From: Toxonevra muliebris
Taxonomy: Eukaryota > Arthropoda > Insecta > Diptera > Pallopteridae
DNA length: 64,000 nucleotides
Direction: 5' to 3'
NCBI GenBank assembly: GCA_963691655.1
Contig: OY829328.1
Location: forward strand, 80,108,400-80,172,399
Shown here: in pieces, positions 18,930 through 32,400 of the stretch
Layout of the letters: each line of letters opens with the position of its first letter
How positions within the stretch are numbered: the first letter of the stretch is position 1
The notes under the pieces: model-generated
Seen by the model: only the letters and a program-made list of their open reading frames with translations
Told to the model about the DNA's origin: nothing
Database searches by the model: none
Made by a program: the position numbers and the translations under genes

Positions 18930-21340
18930 CTGATTAAGCTGGGCCAATTTACCTGCTACTCTCGCTGCCGAGAAGTTATTGACTGTCTCAAGTAATTTTA
19001 TCAGGCCAAGGACCGAGTTAGAACCATTGCACTATTCCCGAGATAGAGGCAGTAGAGGAGAGGATATGTGAGGGATAAAATGGGAAGAAAAAGGTCTAAG
19101 GCCTCTCAATCTCGAATTCTTTGTTTCACTGATGAACCTCAATAGCTCAGGAAGAGTATGAATATTATTTATACTCAAAAGATCACTATCCAACAGTGTC
19201 GCAAACGCCGGCAGCTACAGAGATAATGCTCAGTAGTATTGACATCCTCGAGACAAGATCGGCAGGTCGGATCGGTGACGACGCTCATGTTGGTTATGCC
19301 TGGACATGACACCTACCAGTAATTTCAGGTTCTTCCTTTTCACTTTCAGGCTAAATTTCGCTGATTTCCTGTCGGGTTGTCTCACGAAGCACTTTGCAAC
19401 TCTGCATGAGCTAATTTAAGACCATCTTCTTCTATGAATAAAACCCACGAAGTCGTTGATCCAACCCACGACCTTCACCGAGCTGATGCCGGGAAAAGGT
19501 TACATATTCCACGGTGAAATTACAGAGTCTTTGTTGTCCACTTTGGCGGCCATTTGAATCCCTGTAATTATACACGGTCCTGGAACCCATATAAAACATA
19601 ACTTGTTGCGTTTTGCAACATTATTTAGTTTCGCCGTACACTCGCTGACAAATAATGAAGAGATGACAGGGTTAGAAAGGGCCTTCAGTACAGCCTGGCT
19701 ATCACTGCAGACTCCCGTGCACTCCTCACGCCTGTTTCACTCAATTAAATAGCACACCACTTCCAAGATATCGAAAAGCTCCGTTTGGAAGACTGTCAAC
19801 ATCTGTCCAATGGCAAAAGAGTTTCTTCATCCAAGTACCAACCGAATCCTGTACCGCTTAAAGTTTTGAATCCGTTAGTATAGAAGACATGACGTAGACC
19901 CCGGAGTACGACCTCTGGGCTTAACAACTGATCTCATTCCTTGAACCTGGCATCATATCTTAATATAATAATGGGCACAGTACTGCCAACATGTAGCATA
20001 TCGGGATGTTTCCCGTATCCAATTCGTAATGCCAGACACCGTTTAACCCGAGTGCGCTTTCATCGCCTCTTTACGGATTTGAAAATCCAAAGGAACCAAA
20101 TCAAATTCGGCAGCATTACTAGATGTTGTATAGATTGCCCCAGTGATACCCAGGCACACTTCTCTGAAGCCTGGTCGGAGAGATCGCAGTGGACTTAACG
20201 AAAGTTCTTCACCAGCATACTATGAAGGCATACGTGACAATAGGACTTACAACTGCAATGTATAGCTAGCATACTAACGCTGAATTCAGACACAAAGTCT
20301 TACCGAAAGCCCGCCTGCACTGCCAGAAAACCTTTAGTGCACGCGAGAGGTGCGTCTTCCAGATCAGCTTGCAATCTAAGGTTACTCCTAAATACTTAAT
20401 TTCAGAAGGCGACTGCAGTGTCACTTACTACATCGTTGGCTGTAACAGACCATTCTTTTTGCGTTTCCTAGTGAAGAGGACTAAGGTAATTTTAATAGGA
20501 TTCACTGAAAGACCCTGCAGACTGCACCAAAGCTAGATCTTGTTCAAGACTTCTTGCATTTTAATGCATACCGTCTGTAAAGACCTTCCCGAGATTAGTT
20601 CGCATAGACCGTCAGCATGCGTTTGAATATGAACTCTAAGATTCTGCAGATCATTAAAAAGGAAGTCCAACACGAAGCACCATAGAAGAGGGGTAAGTAC
20701 GTCCCCTTGGGAACATTCTCTCTCAACCTTGACCGTGACACTCTCGTTTTCTCCCCCGTCATAAGCGTCTGTTTGGATAGCATGGCATGTACCTATCGAA
20801 AGACAATTTTTTAAAAACCAGATTGTCCGGCCGAAGATCACAACGAGTCAAAGGTTCACTATCACCAGGGTGCAGTACGCTGCTTTCAGCGCTTTTTCAA
20901 CTATACTAACACAGTCTTGAAATGCTAACTCACTGGATTCTCCATTCTGATCAGCATGTTGTTGAGAATTGAGCGGATTTTGACTCAAAACCTTCAGCCT
21001 GATGTACTCCTCAACCATGCGTTCCAGACTTTTAAGCAAAAACGATGTCAAACTTATCGGTCTCAAACTTTTCGGTAGAGCGTAGTTATCTCTTCCCGGT
21101 TTAGGAATAAATAAAACTTTAACGTAGCGCCAAAGACGTGGAATAAATCCATGAGTGAGTCAACCCATTAATATTCTTTTCAGAACTTTCATAAGATTTG
21201 CCTCTCCCCGCTTCAGCATAATTGGATGAATGCCGTCGGATTCAGAAGATTTAAAATCATCGAATTAATGCTTCTTCAGTGACATTGGCCCCAAAAAAGA
21301 AAGTGGAAATATCTCCATTTGCCATAAAGGCTATTATCCG
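18930..21340 (-). pseudogene. Decayed non-LTR retrotransposon (I/LOA-like) in intron 3
   Basis: On the minus strand, fragments of a LINE reverse transcriptase occur in order. KVLFIPKPGRDNYALPKSLR followed by PISLTSFLLKSLERMVEEYI at 21130-21000 is the RT entry motif, and SQQHADQNGESSELAFQD is next. QGDVLTPLLWCFVLDFLFND follows near 20730-20640. The catalytic YADD-equivalent reads HADG near 20610, so the active site is lost. Less AT-rich sequence down to about 18930 probably holds the RNase H and C-terminal part. Many stops are present, so it is inactive. Confidence 0.7.
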
Positions 21341-22417
21341 TAAAACGATTTCCTCAACATAAAGTTGCATACACACCAAAATTAATAGCAGTCAAACGTA
21401 TCAAGTTACTACATTATTAGCAAATATGTGTGTATGTGTACATTGATAACTCTCTAACTATAAAAGTGTCAATTGCATCATAATTCAAAAAATAATTATA
21501 AAACAATTAACTGCGATATAAAATTATAGCGTCATAGTGCAAAAACAAAATCAAAATTTACTACTACTCACTCTCACAAACACACACACACACATATGCA
21601 TGTATGTGTATGTGCACTTATAGACAATTAAAAAGTTTAAAATGAGGAAATCGCATTGTGAACTAACTGTAAAATGAAAGGAAAAAAACATTTATGTTAG
21701 CGCGCAGTAAAAACATACACAAAAACCAAAATAAAATTTAAAAAAAATGAAAAAAAAGTATTTTAATAACAATGCAACACTGCGTTCGCTGCCATAGAGT
21801 CAGAGTTGCCAATTGAATTTCAAAAGAGCACAAATGAAACAACACAACAAAAACACTTAAATGTGTGTAAATGATGCGCGTGTGAAGTCTACAAAGTCAA
21901 TTCAACATTAAACATTCGTTGTACAAAGAAAATTAATTAAAAACAATTAAACATAAAGAAAAAAAACTTTTGTAAAATGAAATGTGCGCAAAAACCATTT
22001 TGCTACTTCGTTGTTACTTTTTTTTTTGTTACAAGAAAAGGAAGAGCGAAAAGAACAGAGGAAGTAAAAAAAAAATGCTGAAACTTTTCAATAAAAAATT
22101 TATACACATAGAAAGGAAATCCAACGTTGAAAACTGGCAACTGAAAAAATATATTTCTGAAACTTAACAACTCGAAAACAAGGAGTAATAAACCAACGTT
22201 GTATTATAGCCATGTTAAACGCTGTGAATCTGAAACCCTTTTTGGAAAACATATAAAGATAAAAGTGAAAGCATGAGAACATTTAAAGTTGATTCGTTTA
22301 ACCAATTAGTCTTAAACGATTTTCATATTTAATTTAAAGAACCTGCTTAAAAAATTCTCACACTTTCTTGTTGTTGTAAAAACTCGTTTTGCTCTCTCTA
22401 GAACATGTCCAACTTAC
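21341..22417. other. Intron 3, proximal part
   Basis: AT-rich sequence with CA/TG repeats (21576-21616) and A-tracts. The region just downstream of exon 3 shows only the donor GTAAGT at 22412-22417. No other feature seen. Confidence 0.5.
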
Positions 22418-22762
22418 CGGCACGCACATGCACATCACGCGATATAATCGATCCAAATTGATTACGCGCCAAACAGGCATACACCTGAGCATGTACCTCC
22501 TGACGATAATCTTCGGCACGGAATGGTGGGAAAACCAATTTGCCATCAGATGATATTTGTCGCAAACCGGGTACATCACCCACGGCAGTGCCATCGCTAC
22601 GTATCCAGATTATCTCAGGCATTGGATTACCACTAGCTTTGCATTCAATTTCAGCACCAGTTGAATTCGAGAAGTCAATACGATTGGTTGGTTCGTTGAG
22701 GAAGACAGGTCCTTTTTGATCGGCATCAGGTTGATTGGCAGCTGTGGTCGAAGGTGAGAAGA
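22418..22762 (-). CDS. Dscam1: Dscam1 constant exon 3 (Ig1 domain)
   Basis: A 345-bp exon with a good pyrimidine tract (TTATTCTTTTCTCTTTACAG) and donor GTAAGT. After a short FSPSTTAANQPDADQKGP leader it encodes a whole Ig domain: PVFLNEPTNRIDFSNSTGAE, the first cysteine in IECKASGNPMPE, the core tryptophan in IIWIRSDG, VPGLRQISSDGKLVFPPFR, and the second cysteine in YACLARNQFGS. It ends SRDVHVRA plus the G that starts the Val codon of exon 4. This is near-identical to insect Dscam1 Ig1. The leader suggests the signal-peptide cleavage region lies near this boundary. A second possible acceptor (CCACAG, exon from about 22745) is less likely because it has a weaker tract. Confidence 0.96.
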
Positions 22763-23366
22763 CTGTAAAGAGAAAAGAATAATAAATGAATTAAATGTTT
22801 AATAATTCTTAAGTATTGTTGCTGATATAATGTAAATGTAATTTATTATTTCACGACAGTAATGGGTAAATATTCTGTGCAAGAAGATAAAGAGGAAGAG
22901 AGAATGAAAAATAATAGAGATAATAATAGAGAGAGTTAATAAATAATTCAAGAGCGCAATCATCTAGATCAGGGGTACCCAAAAGTTTCTTATGGAAGTG
23001 CAAACCAAGTGCATAGGCCGTGGGCACTTCTGATCTTGATTCTTAAATTTTTAACCGAAACGAAGCTGAGTGAAATTCTAAAATCCGTGGTTTAGTACAC
23101 CACGGTGAAATAGCAGAAGATATTACAGGGCTTTTAAAACTATCAGGCAATTTTTTTTCTATCTTGTTTTATTGGTAATGACGTATAAATGTTATTGGGA
23201 GTATGAATGTGTAAGCTCGTAATTGTGACTAACTTCATATCTATCATACGCGCCATTTTTTTGACATTGACAGCTATTCTATCTCGAAGAGCGCCAAAAA
23301 TACTATAAGAATTGATCTGTCAAATAATTTTCATAATTTTACAAAAGTGTTTTACTATAGCTGAAA

Positions 23367-24232
23367 ATGTCGAATTTCGTGTCAACAAAAAAACATTTGC
23401 GGGAAGTTTTAATTTGCTTCTTCCATTTAAAGAAAAACGCAACTGAAGCACATCGTTTACTCACTGAAGCTTATCCTGATTGTGCTATAGACGTTAGAAT
23501 GTGTCAGGTGTGGTATGCCCGTCCCGTTTCAAAAGTGGTGATTTTGATGTTGAAGACAGGGAACGTTCAGGCGGCCCAAAAAAGTTCGAAGATGAAGAAT
23601 TGAAGGCATTACTCGAAGAAGATTCATGTCAAACGCAACAAGAACTGGCAGAATCTTTAGGAGTTGATCAATCAACCATTTCTAAACGATTAAAAGCATT
23701 GGGAATGATTCAAAAGCAAGGAAATTGGGTGCCGTACGAATTGAAGCCGATAGACGTCGAACGACGATTTTTCACATGTGAACTGCTGATTGAACGACAG
23801 AAAAGAAAGGGTTTTCTGCATCGTATTGTGACTGGCCATGAAAAGTGGATACGTTACGATAACCCAAAGCGTAAAAAATCATGGGGACCGCCCGGACATG
23901 CATCAACATCAACGGCAAAGCCGAACATCCATGGATCCAAGCTCATGCTGTGTATTTGGTGCGATATGAAAGGTGTCGTGTATTATGAGCTGTTGAAACC
24001 GAATGAAACTATCACTGGCGACCGCTACCGACTACAATTGATGCGTTTGAGCCGAGCATTAAAGGATAAGAGGCCAGAATATGAGAATAGACACGACGAA
24101 GTTATTCTTCAGCACGACAATGCTCGGCCGCATGTTGAAAGGCAAGTAAAAATATATTTGGAAACGCTGAAATGGGAAGTGCTACCCCACCCGCCGTATT
24201 CTCCAGACATTGCTCCTTCTGATTACCAATGA
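23367..24232 (+). pseudogene. Mariner transposase pseudogene, catalytic Asp lost
   Basis: ATG at 23367 opens an N-terminal frame (KKHLREVLICFFHLKKNATE) that must shift by one base near 23500-23530 into the main frame. That frame contains QTQQELAESLGVDQSTISKR (second HTH), IHGSKLMLCIWCDMKGVVYY, VILQHDNARPH (second Asp) and PYSPDIAPSDY (third Asp). The first catalytic motif reads TGHEKW where mariners have TGDEKW, so the DD34D triad is broken. The C-terminus is cut after SDYQ by the element starting at about 24230. It belongs to the same subfamily as the 12526 copy. Plus strand, antisense to Dscam1. Confidence 0.9.
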
Positions 24233-24547
24233 ATTGATGAAACCAAGTTTTTCTGAAAGCTTAGATTGTAAATGGAAAAGTAATTTGTCAGTTTTCTCAG
24301 CTTTGCGATTTTAAGAGATTTTTTTTTTCATTTTGAAGTTGCTGGTTTAGTCTAAAAACAAATATTTTTACTATGAAAAAGTCTTTCTGCGTCTTTTTGG
24401 GTATAAAAAAACCTGAATCTGAAATTTATTTTTACCGAAAACGGCCGCTAGGTGGCGCAAAAAATATGAAAAATCCAAAATAAAAAAAAAAATTACTTTT
24501 TTATATATATAACCCAAAGTTTCAGAAAAACTTGGTTTCATAAATTC
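24230..24547. mobile_element. Inverted-repeat element truncating the mariner copy
   Basis: gaattgatgaaaccaagttt (from 24230) with continuation ttctgaaa is repeated inverted as tttcagaaaaacttggtttc ending near 24541, about 25 bp with few mismatches. The 270-bp interior is AT-rich. The mariner open frame stops exactly where the left arm begins, and no mariner 3' end is visible on the far side, so either the insertion was accompanied by a deletion or this is a larger rearranged repeat. Confidence 0.55.
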
Positions 24548-26502
24548 CCCAGCCAATTGCCTTACAATGTGATTAATACATTCCAAAAAGGTGCTGGGCT
24601 CATAAAGGACTGAGCCACAATACTCTGGAGCACTTCCACTGTCCAACAAGCACATTCAATTTGTCACATAGTGTTATTAGTAAAACTGATAAACTCATGA
24701 AATATATCATTTTCAAGAAAATCAGAGAAAAAGTAATTTAGAAAAGATATCTTAATGTTCTATTCTTTTCATTATACATTCTAAAAAGTATTAATTTTGC
24801 GGTTTTTGCTGTCATAATAAAAAAAAAAAATATTTACTGTAATAAAATGTGATCAACACCCATTACAAAGTAAGCAGCAGAAGCACTTATACAGGCACAC
24901 GTCACATCATCAACTGTCAACAGCATAAAATGTCACACACACACTTTCAGGTTATCCGCTATGAGACTAAGTTCATTTCATATAAATAGATACCTACCAC
25001 AAATTATTTGAGTTACCTATAAAATGCTATGTTCGCACCATACCTAACAATTTTGTGGTGGTGATTGTGGTGGTTACCATGATAACTACCAACAACAACA
25101 ATTTAGATCAACTTTTTATTTTTATATGTATGTACGAGTATAGATGATGATGATGATGCTGAAAGAAATGAAGAATGACAGGAAAAGAATATATGGATAC
25201 ATGGTAGAAACCAAAAAAAAAAAAAAAATTATGTGGCATATAGAAATATATTATTTAGATGACAAGACAATAGAGTAGACAACGTAGCAAACACAACAAT
25301 GACAACAACGAGAGTAACGGTGACGATAGCGATGTTGACGATGAAAATGAGATGAAGATGGTTCTTATATTTTTTGTTTTTTTATGGGGGTTGTGATGTG
25401 GGATGTTGGTACATACATTATATATGCTATAAGATGAGTTGAGAAAACAACAACAACAAACAGTAATTGCCATTAGAAAGAAAAAAAGTAGGCGAAGCTG
25501 TGATACATCATCAAATTTATGAAAATGTGTTGGCAGTGTGTACGAAGCAAAAAAAATAATAGTTGTCATAAAAAGAAATGTATAACTAACTATAATCATT
25601 TAAAAATCATAACACACACAAATGTTTCTTACTTTTATACCGAACTACATAAATATATTCGTGTATATTTCACAAAAAAGTATCACACACATTTAGCATA
25701 CTTAATTAGTATTAAAAACGTATGTATTCGTATGTGTGTGTGTGTCTGTGATATATGTAAATGTTATTATTATTATTTTCTGTCTGTCTGTTTTGTTGTA
25801 ATCTCAAATGCATGCTAATTCAATTGCTTTTCCTTATGAAAATGTCAGAAATGGCGGGCCACTGACTGTATGTTAAAATACATACCTACACACACACAAT
25901 AGCAGGCAACCCATCACAAACACATACACACACAAAAGATGTTGACTGAAAGATATCATATTTCAACAGTGTCTCGTCTCATGAAAGTAAAAAGAGTTTG
26001 TACCTTAAAATAAGCAAAACACTATCTAAAGCACACACACACATGCCTTTCATAATCAAGTCAAGCACAGAGATTTGTGAAAAACAGGCAAAACGTGACT
26101 CAGTTGATGTTAAAGTATTTACGTGTGCTATAGCATATACCCAGTTGAACTTAGGATGATCGTATGAGTAATCATCGAGCGCTCCGAAGCGAGCAATCGA
26201 TTACTCTCTATTGCTCCAGAGCTCTTGCATTTTGTACTCCTTTTTAATATTGCATGTGCTAGAGCGTGGGGTTCTCGCTTTAGTCTCGCTTTAGGAGTAA
26301 TAAAGGAGGACACGAGTACTAGCATGAGTTCACTTGCATCTCATAGAAGAACAAAGCTCCAAAGTTAAACACGCAGCCACTTACAGGCCAAAGTTCAAAT
26401 CCCACAAAATTCTTTTTCTAATTTTTTTTTCAAATTTATGCCCTAAGTTGTAGTTCATTTGTTCATTCATTTTATTTTTATTTACTGTTATCGTTTTACG
26501 TT

Positions 26503-26768
26503 TTACAGGCTCGAACCTGTGGTCAAAAATCCGCAACGTGAATGTTAAGCAACGCGCTTATCAAGCAAATTTACTTGAATTGAATTTTGTTGTAAGTTGT
26601 ATTCATTTGTTCATTTATTTTTATTTATTTATTTATTTTTTTATTTACTATTATCGTTTTATTATTTCTTGATCTTCTCTTGAGTTGTCTTTTTCCAGGC
26701 TCGAAACTGTGGCCGAAAATCCTCATCGCAAATATTAAACAACACGCTTACCAACTGAGCCATATAAG
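26503..26768 (-). repeat. Two tandem tRNA-like (SINE-type) sequences
   Basis: Minus-strand tRNA-like units lie at about 26503-26575 and 26693-26765. The second shows an A-box-like TGGCTCAGTTGG and a B-box-like GTTTCGAGCC, the first a B-box GGTTCGAGCC. Between and before them are similar gttcattcattttattt-type segments, so the unit (about 190 bp) has been tandemly duplicated. Acceptor stems do not close, so functional tRNA genes are unlikely. Confidence 0.6.
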
Positions 26769-28049
26769 CAAATTTACTTTCATTGAATTTCGTTTCGTTT
26801 CGTTACTGTTTTTTAACTCTTTGTGGAACTCGATTTTAAGAAACTTCCGTTGCTCAGAATTTTTTTGGTTTATAGCATTGTGAACTGAATGAGAACCTGT
26901 AAATAAAGTATAAAACTGTATTAAACTTCAAGGTGGGTTAAAATATATCCCGTCATGCTTAAAAAACTAAGCAAAAGTCTGGACAGTTTTTACTCTACCT
27001 AACCCTAAAGAGTTAACTAAGCAAGAAAGAGTAAGATACACAAATTTGAACGACTCTTTGTTCATCATTATAAAATTATGAAATTGTATTCGTAAGATCC
27101 AAAAATTTTGTTACTGTATTGGAGTTTCTACTTATATCATTGCTCTTTTGAGGAGTACTCACTATTTGTGCAACTGGGATATAAATAGAGTTCTGCCTGC
27201 TTACTTGCTGTACACACATATTCTGCCCTGTGTGCTTGTTACGACATGTTTTGAGTTTTTAAATAAAATTAAGATCAAAAGTTTTTATAATTGCGATTGC
27301 ATACTTGCACATACATACATAGTTAGTGTTATGAGGCATGCTAATGAATTAAAATTTAAATACAAAAGTAAGAAATGGGCGCCCATTTTTTTTTTCGAAA
27401 ATTTTTAAGTTTTTCTAGATATAACAGATAAAATTTTAGTTAGTTTCTTATGTAGAAAAAGTGTTGGATTTACATGCATTGTAACGATTTTTTATCAGTG
27501 TCACTATAATTTAACTGCATGTAGCTCACCTCATAAACAATTGGTTAGTTATTAATTTAGAAAACTAGTAAATTAAAACTGAAGATATTTTTTTGATTAA
27601 AATTAAATTAGTAGTTAGCTTATAAAATGTTCTACAACGCACTGCGTTGGCTTATTTTCTCACAATTGAATTTTTGAGTTAATCGGTTTATTCCCAGTTG
27701 GTTGTTGTATACACTAAATGAAAATAAATCAGAAATTAAAAAAGCTTAGACTCAACCATCAATACATACGAAACTTTGCCACTTACACAAATGTAATTTC
27801 ACACGGATTGTTACTCACAGATTGTTACATATGTGTGGAGTGTTTCATTTGCGAATTCACTTCACTAGTAAATCTTTCTTATACCGGCAATAAAAATGTT
27901 AACATATCAAAAAAATTAGATTTGAAAGAAATTTAAAAAAAAAATGAGGCTATGTGCAATTATAACTAATCTCACTTGAGGTAAGATAGAAAAAGTTTGA
28001 TATCAATCAAAAAAAAAAAAAAACTAAAATAAGTCCCTTCTGCACTCGT

Positions 28050-28415
28050 CATATTTGTGATAACATACTTTAAGCATGATAGTGCAACCATGGGTTTTTT
28101 TTTAATTTACAGTGCGCTTGCTTTACTTTTTACACGTTTACATCGCCTTAGGCGACCTTCACAAGATTCATTCTCTGTCAAGTCTGGAATCTCCGCAACC
28201 ACTTCGAGACGAATCTCTTGCAGTGATGGTGGAGGAATTCCTATCGACTCCTTCTCAGTAGATTTTCGTTTTCTTGTCTTCATTTTGGCTGTTCGCAGTG
28301 AAATTTAAAAGAAAGTATCATAATACCATGCCAAATCATCTGACATTTTTTAATTTGTCAAAAATTTATTCAGTGTTGCCAACTAAGTGAACTTTTGTTA
28401 GGCCCTCGTAATATG
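28050..28415 (-). pseudogene. Mariner N-terminal fragment, homologous to 12060-12515
   Basis: Plus-strand segments such as ttcagtgttgccaactaa (from 28368) and ccaaatcatctgacattttt match the 12.4-kb fragment. On the minus strand, MKTRKRKSTEKE leads into IPPPSLQEIRLEVVAEIPDL, in the position where the mariner helix-turn-helix would be. No catalytic region is present. This is a degraded 5'-end fragment. Confidence 0.5.
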
Positions 28416-30589
28416 GCTTCGCTAGTTTTGAACCCGAAGAATTTCATTCAATCATTGCTGAATATTTTAATTGGAAACCATGCAGAAGAACATCACTGGA
28501 AAATCAATCAGATGTTGGGGATCTTATAGTTCTACTTCTGGAAGAAAACTAAAAATACTTAAAGACCAACAAGTGTGCATGCTTTACTTGCTGATTTTAT
28601 TATATTTATTTAGTAGCAACTAATTTCGAACTACTCAGCCAAAAAAAATTTATTCATTTTATTAGATTTTTTTAAGCACGCAATTACGCGCAATTTCTTA
28701 TAAATTACTAAATACTTTTGTGTAAATTTTCATAAAGCACACTAACATAAAATAAAAGAAAAACAATGTAATACAATAACAAAACAAAAAAAAATTCGAA
28801 ACTTTCATATGAATTTCGAAATTTGGCAACTGCGCATTTTCACATCCCATATACATGAATTTTTCCTGTTACAAAATCATCATTTATGTTGAACTACTTT
28901 GCTACTATATCGCGCATATCTTTCATCTACTATACAAATTCTTCTCTAAACATTTTCTCTACTCAAATTTACGGTACTTTTTGTTTCTGATGCTATTGTT
29001 GTTGTTGTTGCCATAATTTTCCACCCTTCAAATTAAATTCTCATATCGTTGAGAAAAGAGGAAGGAGGTAGAGTGTTTTCTTTTTTGTTGTTTTGTTGTT
29101 GTTATGGTATGTTTCAGAAAATGTTCCTACTTATTATTTAGTTGTTGTTGGAATCATAGCGTAAAATGTGTAAAAGTTCAGTGAATGAAGAATTTTCATC
29201 AAGTTCCATATAGCTCCAGATATTTGTATATACATACATAATTTGGGTTGGCATGTATGTATATATTTAGGGAGGCAAGCAAAGTGGGTACACACAAACG
29301 ACACAAAATGAGCACAAGTGGCGCGCACAATTTCATATACATGCCATACATACATACATACAGCATAAAATGTCAATATGGTTGTATGTGTGTATGGGTG
29401 ACGTATCATTTTAAACCGACTGGATGTCTCATCATGTTTTGCACCTTTTCACATACTTAGGTAGAAGTTGCCTTTTTTATTTTTAAGGGTTGCTGTGTTA
29501 TTGAAAAAAAAATAGAAAAACGCTAATGAAATATAGCGCTCTATGCTTTGTAAATTTTTTGATTTTGTAAAATGTTACTCAGCTTTTTTTTCCGAGTGTA
29601 ATGTATATTGCATATTTGAGGATTAAGTTTTTGTAACGAAACTCATGGCACTCCTAATTTTTGATCATAATTATTTTGTTAGCAAAACAGTTTATTCAAT
29701 TGTTTCTTCATTCTATTCGTATTCTGCGTATTTATATTCATATAAAAGCTTTGTCTACTCATAAAAAATACGTTAATATACACTAAGTACTACATAAAAA
29801 CATTGCTAGTAATAAAGCATTAGGTTTGCCTTACAAATGTCACTAGTGCTTTAAGGGATATATAATTTTAATGCACTGCCACGTTGCCAAACTTCAATGC
29901 ACCCCAATAAAGTTTTTAGTATGAGTCATTTCAAGTTTGCTTGAATAATACTTTCACCTTTAGTTTAGTTTACCTTTTTTGAATATTAACTAGGCAGTAA
30001 AATAGAGATGAAAAAGGATATGCAGATATTTAAGATTGCGAGGGGGTACGACACAAGAAAAAAAAATACTTGGAAATGAAAATTAGAATGGGATGTAAAA
30101 AATATTCTGAAGAAACCGTTTTTTTATTGTCAATGGACTTTTAGTAAGCGGAGTCATAGAAATTACGAAACACCGACAAGTTAAAACAAAACTTAATTGA
30201 AAAAAAAAGTTCTGAGAAGAATTCTGAGCTCTTTCTATAAGTTTCTTAATTCCATAAAAGAGTTGAGGCCGCACTGACTTCTGCAATAATTAGAGGTTAG
30301 GAAATCTGACATGGTGATAGATATAGTGCACGGCTGCACTCCCTCGACTCTAGAATTCTGATCTAAGCTTATTGAAACAGGAAACATATTACAATTTCAA
30401 GAAGTTTTCAGATCCTAATATTGGTCCAGTTCAACTATTTTATCGTTTTCTTAAATATTGCTGCACCCTGAATCCTAGTAGAGTGTGAATTCTTTAGTAG
30501 TTAAACTATAAATTTTATTTTGCTCTCATTCTATCGAAGAACGCGATGATTTTTGTTTGGAAAATATTGTAGTAATGGGGAAATTTGGA

Positions 30590-31028
30590 AGATTTTTGAA
30601 TCAAGTTTTCGTCATATGCGGAACCAGCTCGGTGTGGTTTATTACGAGTTACTGAAACTGAGTGAAACCATCACAGAAGATCAGTACCGAACGTAATTGA
30701 TGCATTTGAGTTGAGCATTGAGCACGAAAAACGGCCACAGTACCAAGAGAGGCACGAAAAAGTCATCCGTCACAAAAGTGGTAAAGACATACTCGGAAAT
30801 GGGAGGCCTAAACGTCGCTCCTTCCGACTACCATCTGTGTTGTTCAATGGAGCACGGCCTGGCGGCATGGCCTCTTTTTTCAAGATGGGATCCGAAAATT
30901 GCCGGAGAGATGGGCGGAAGTTGTCACTAGCGACGGATAATACTTTGAATAATACATCTGTAAGTACTGTTGCACAAAAAAGCTTTTAATTCCAGAAAAA
31001 AAAAACGGCGGAAGCAAAGTTGTATACC
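30590..31028 (+). pseudogene. Internally deleted mariner copy
   Basis: The right end, complement of ggtatacaactttgcttccg, is followed by TA. Internally, CGTCATATGCGG jumps straight to the segment aaccagctcggtgtggttta, removing the HTH region and first catalytic block relative to the 12526 copy. Remnants VAPSDYHLCCSMEHGLA and FSRWDPKIAGEMG of the C-terminus remain in broken frames. The left terminus is not recognisable. Confidence 0.75.
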
Positions 31029-31039
31029 TAATAATTGTA

Positions 31040-32400
31040 TCAATTTAGCAAGAGAAGACTTCGAATTGCTGCCGAAGAGGTCCTAGGCTACCGAAAAAAT
31101 AAGACGCCTGACTAAAGGTTTGAAGATTGCAGTCCTTCCTGCAAGGACGACGACGGAAATCTGGTGATAGATGTCCAGGGTATTATGACGTTATAGAGGG
31201 GACACTTCTCCCAGCTGTTTAATGGCAATGGCGACAACAATTCCACCATTGAGGAAACTGTTCCGGAAACCCCATTCGTTTGGTTGAAAAACAATAAGAC
31301 TGAAGGTGCAGATGGCCTGCCTGCTGGGTTGTTTAAGACTGGAAGCGAAGAGCTGACAAAACACATCCAGAGCTTTTAGCGTACTCTCTCCAATCTACAA
31401 GAAAGGTGATCCCGCGATCTGCGCCAAGTGTACCGAGTAAAAGACTGAATCCGACCGTTAATAAACTGATTGAACCTTATCAGTGTGGCTTCAGACCTCG
31501 TAAATCGACAAACGACCAGATATTCACACTACGCCGAATCCTGGAAAATACCCGAAAAAAACTACAGCACGATCAAGGATCACTTGTAAGCCACAATGTC
31601 TGGTTTTCGTATCCCTGCCAAACGTCTGGAGATGATGCGCGGGCAGTCAGTGCAGCATTCTCCAACTTGGAAAGGAGTCTAGTCGAGTGGATCTAGTGAT
31701 GAACGAGAACAAAACGAAATATTTTTTGTAAATAAACACAAGGAATCACGGAACAAAATGTTACTGTTGACAATTATACTTTGAAAGTCGTCAGTGATTT
31801 CGTCTACTTAGGATCCAGCATCAACAACAATAATAATATCCGCCTAGAGATCAAGCATCGATTTTCTCTTGCCATCTGGTGTTACTATAGGCTCAGTAAA
31901 CGATAGAGAAGCAGAGCCCTCTCTCTACGGACTGAAATAACGCTTTATAAGTCTCTCATCCTTCTCTCGCCTAATGTATCGTGCTGAGACGTCGACATGG
32001 ACCACCAATGATGAGAATCTGTTAGGTGCTTTCGAGAGGAGAATACGCTGCAAGATCTGGTCCAATATGCGTGGACGACGTGAATTGAATAAAATGGAAC
32101 TATGAGCTGTATGAGATATACGCCGACATTGACGTAGTCAAGCGCATAAAAAACTCGCGGCTTCGCTAGCTAGACCATGTTGAGCTTGAGCAAATGGAAG
32201 AAATCGTTTCGGCTGGGAAGGTTTTCTTATCGAGCCACGATAAGGTAACTGAGAGGACGGCTGAATTTCCATTGTAAAGATCAGGTACAGAGGGGCCTGA
32301 CTTCTCTTGGCCTTACCAACTGGCGCCAGCTCGCGCATAGCAGAGGCAACTGGCGAAGCTTCGTTCAGGCTAGCAAGACCAATCATCCTTTGTAGTGCCA
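31040..32400 (+). pseudogene. RTE-type LINE remnant
   Basis: Broken plus-strand frames give, in order, an RT entry block (NNKTEGADGLPAGLFKTGSE), YQCGFRPRKSTNDQIFTLRR at about 31460-31540, VTVDNYTLKVVSDFVYLGSS at about 31760-31815, a following INNNNNIRLEIKHRFSLA, and a degraded C-terminal region. This order and these motifs are typical of RTE/BovB-type reverse transcriptases. The catalytic YADD segment is not readable and several stops and frameshifts are present. Confidence 0.75.

Noticed and set aside
22971..23060. hAT terminal repeat (caggggtacccaaa)
   Set aside because: Looks like a hAT end, but no matching second end or target duplication was found.
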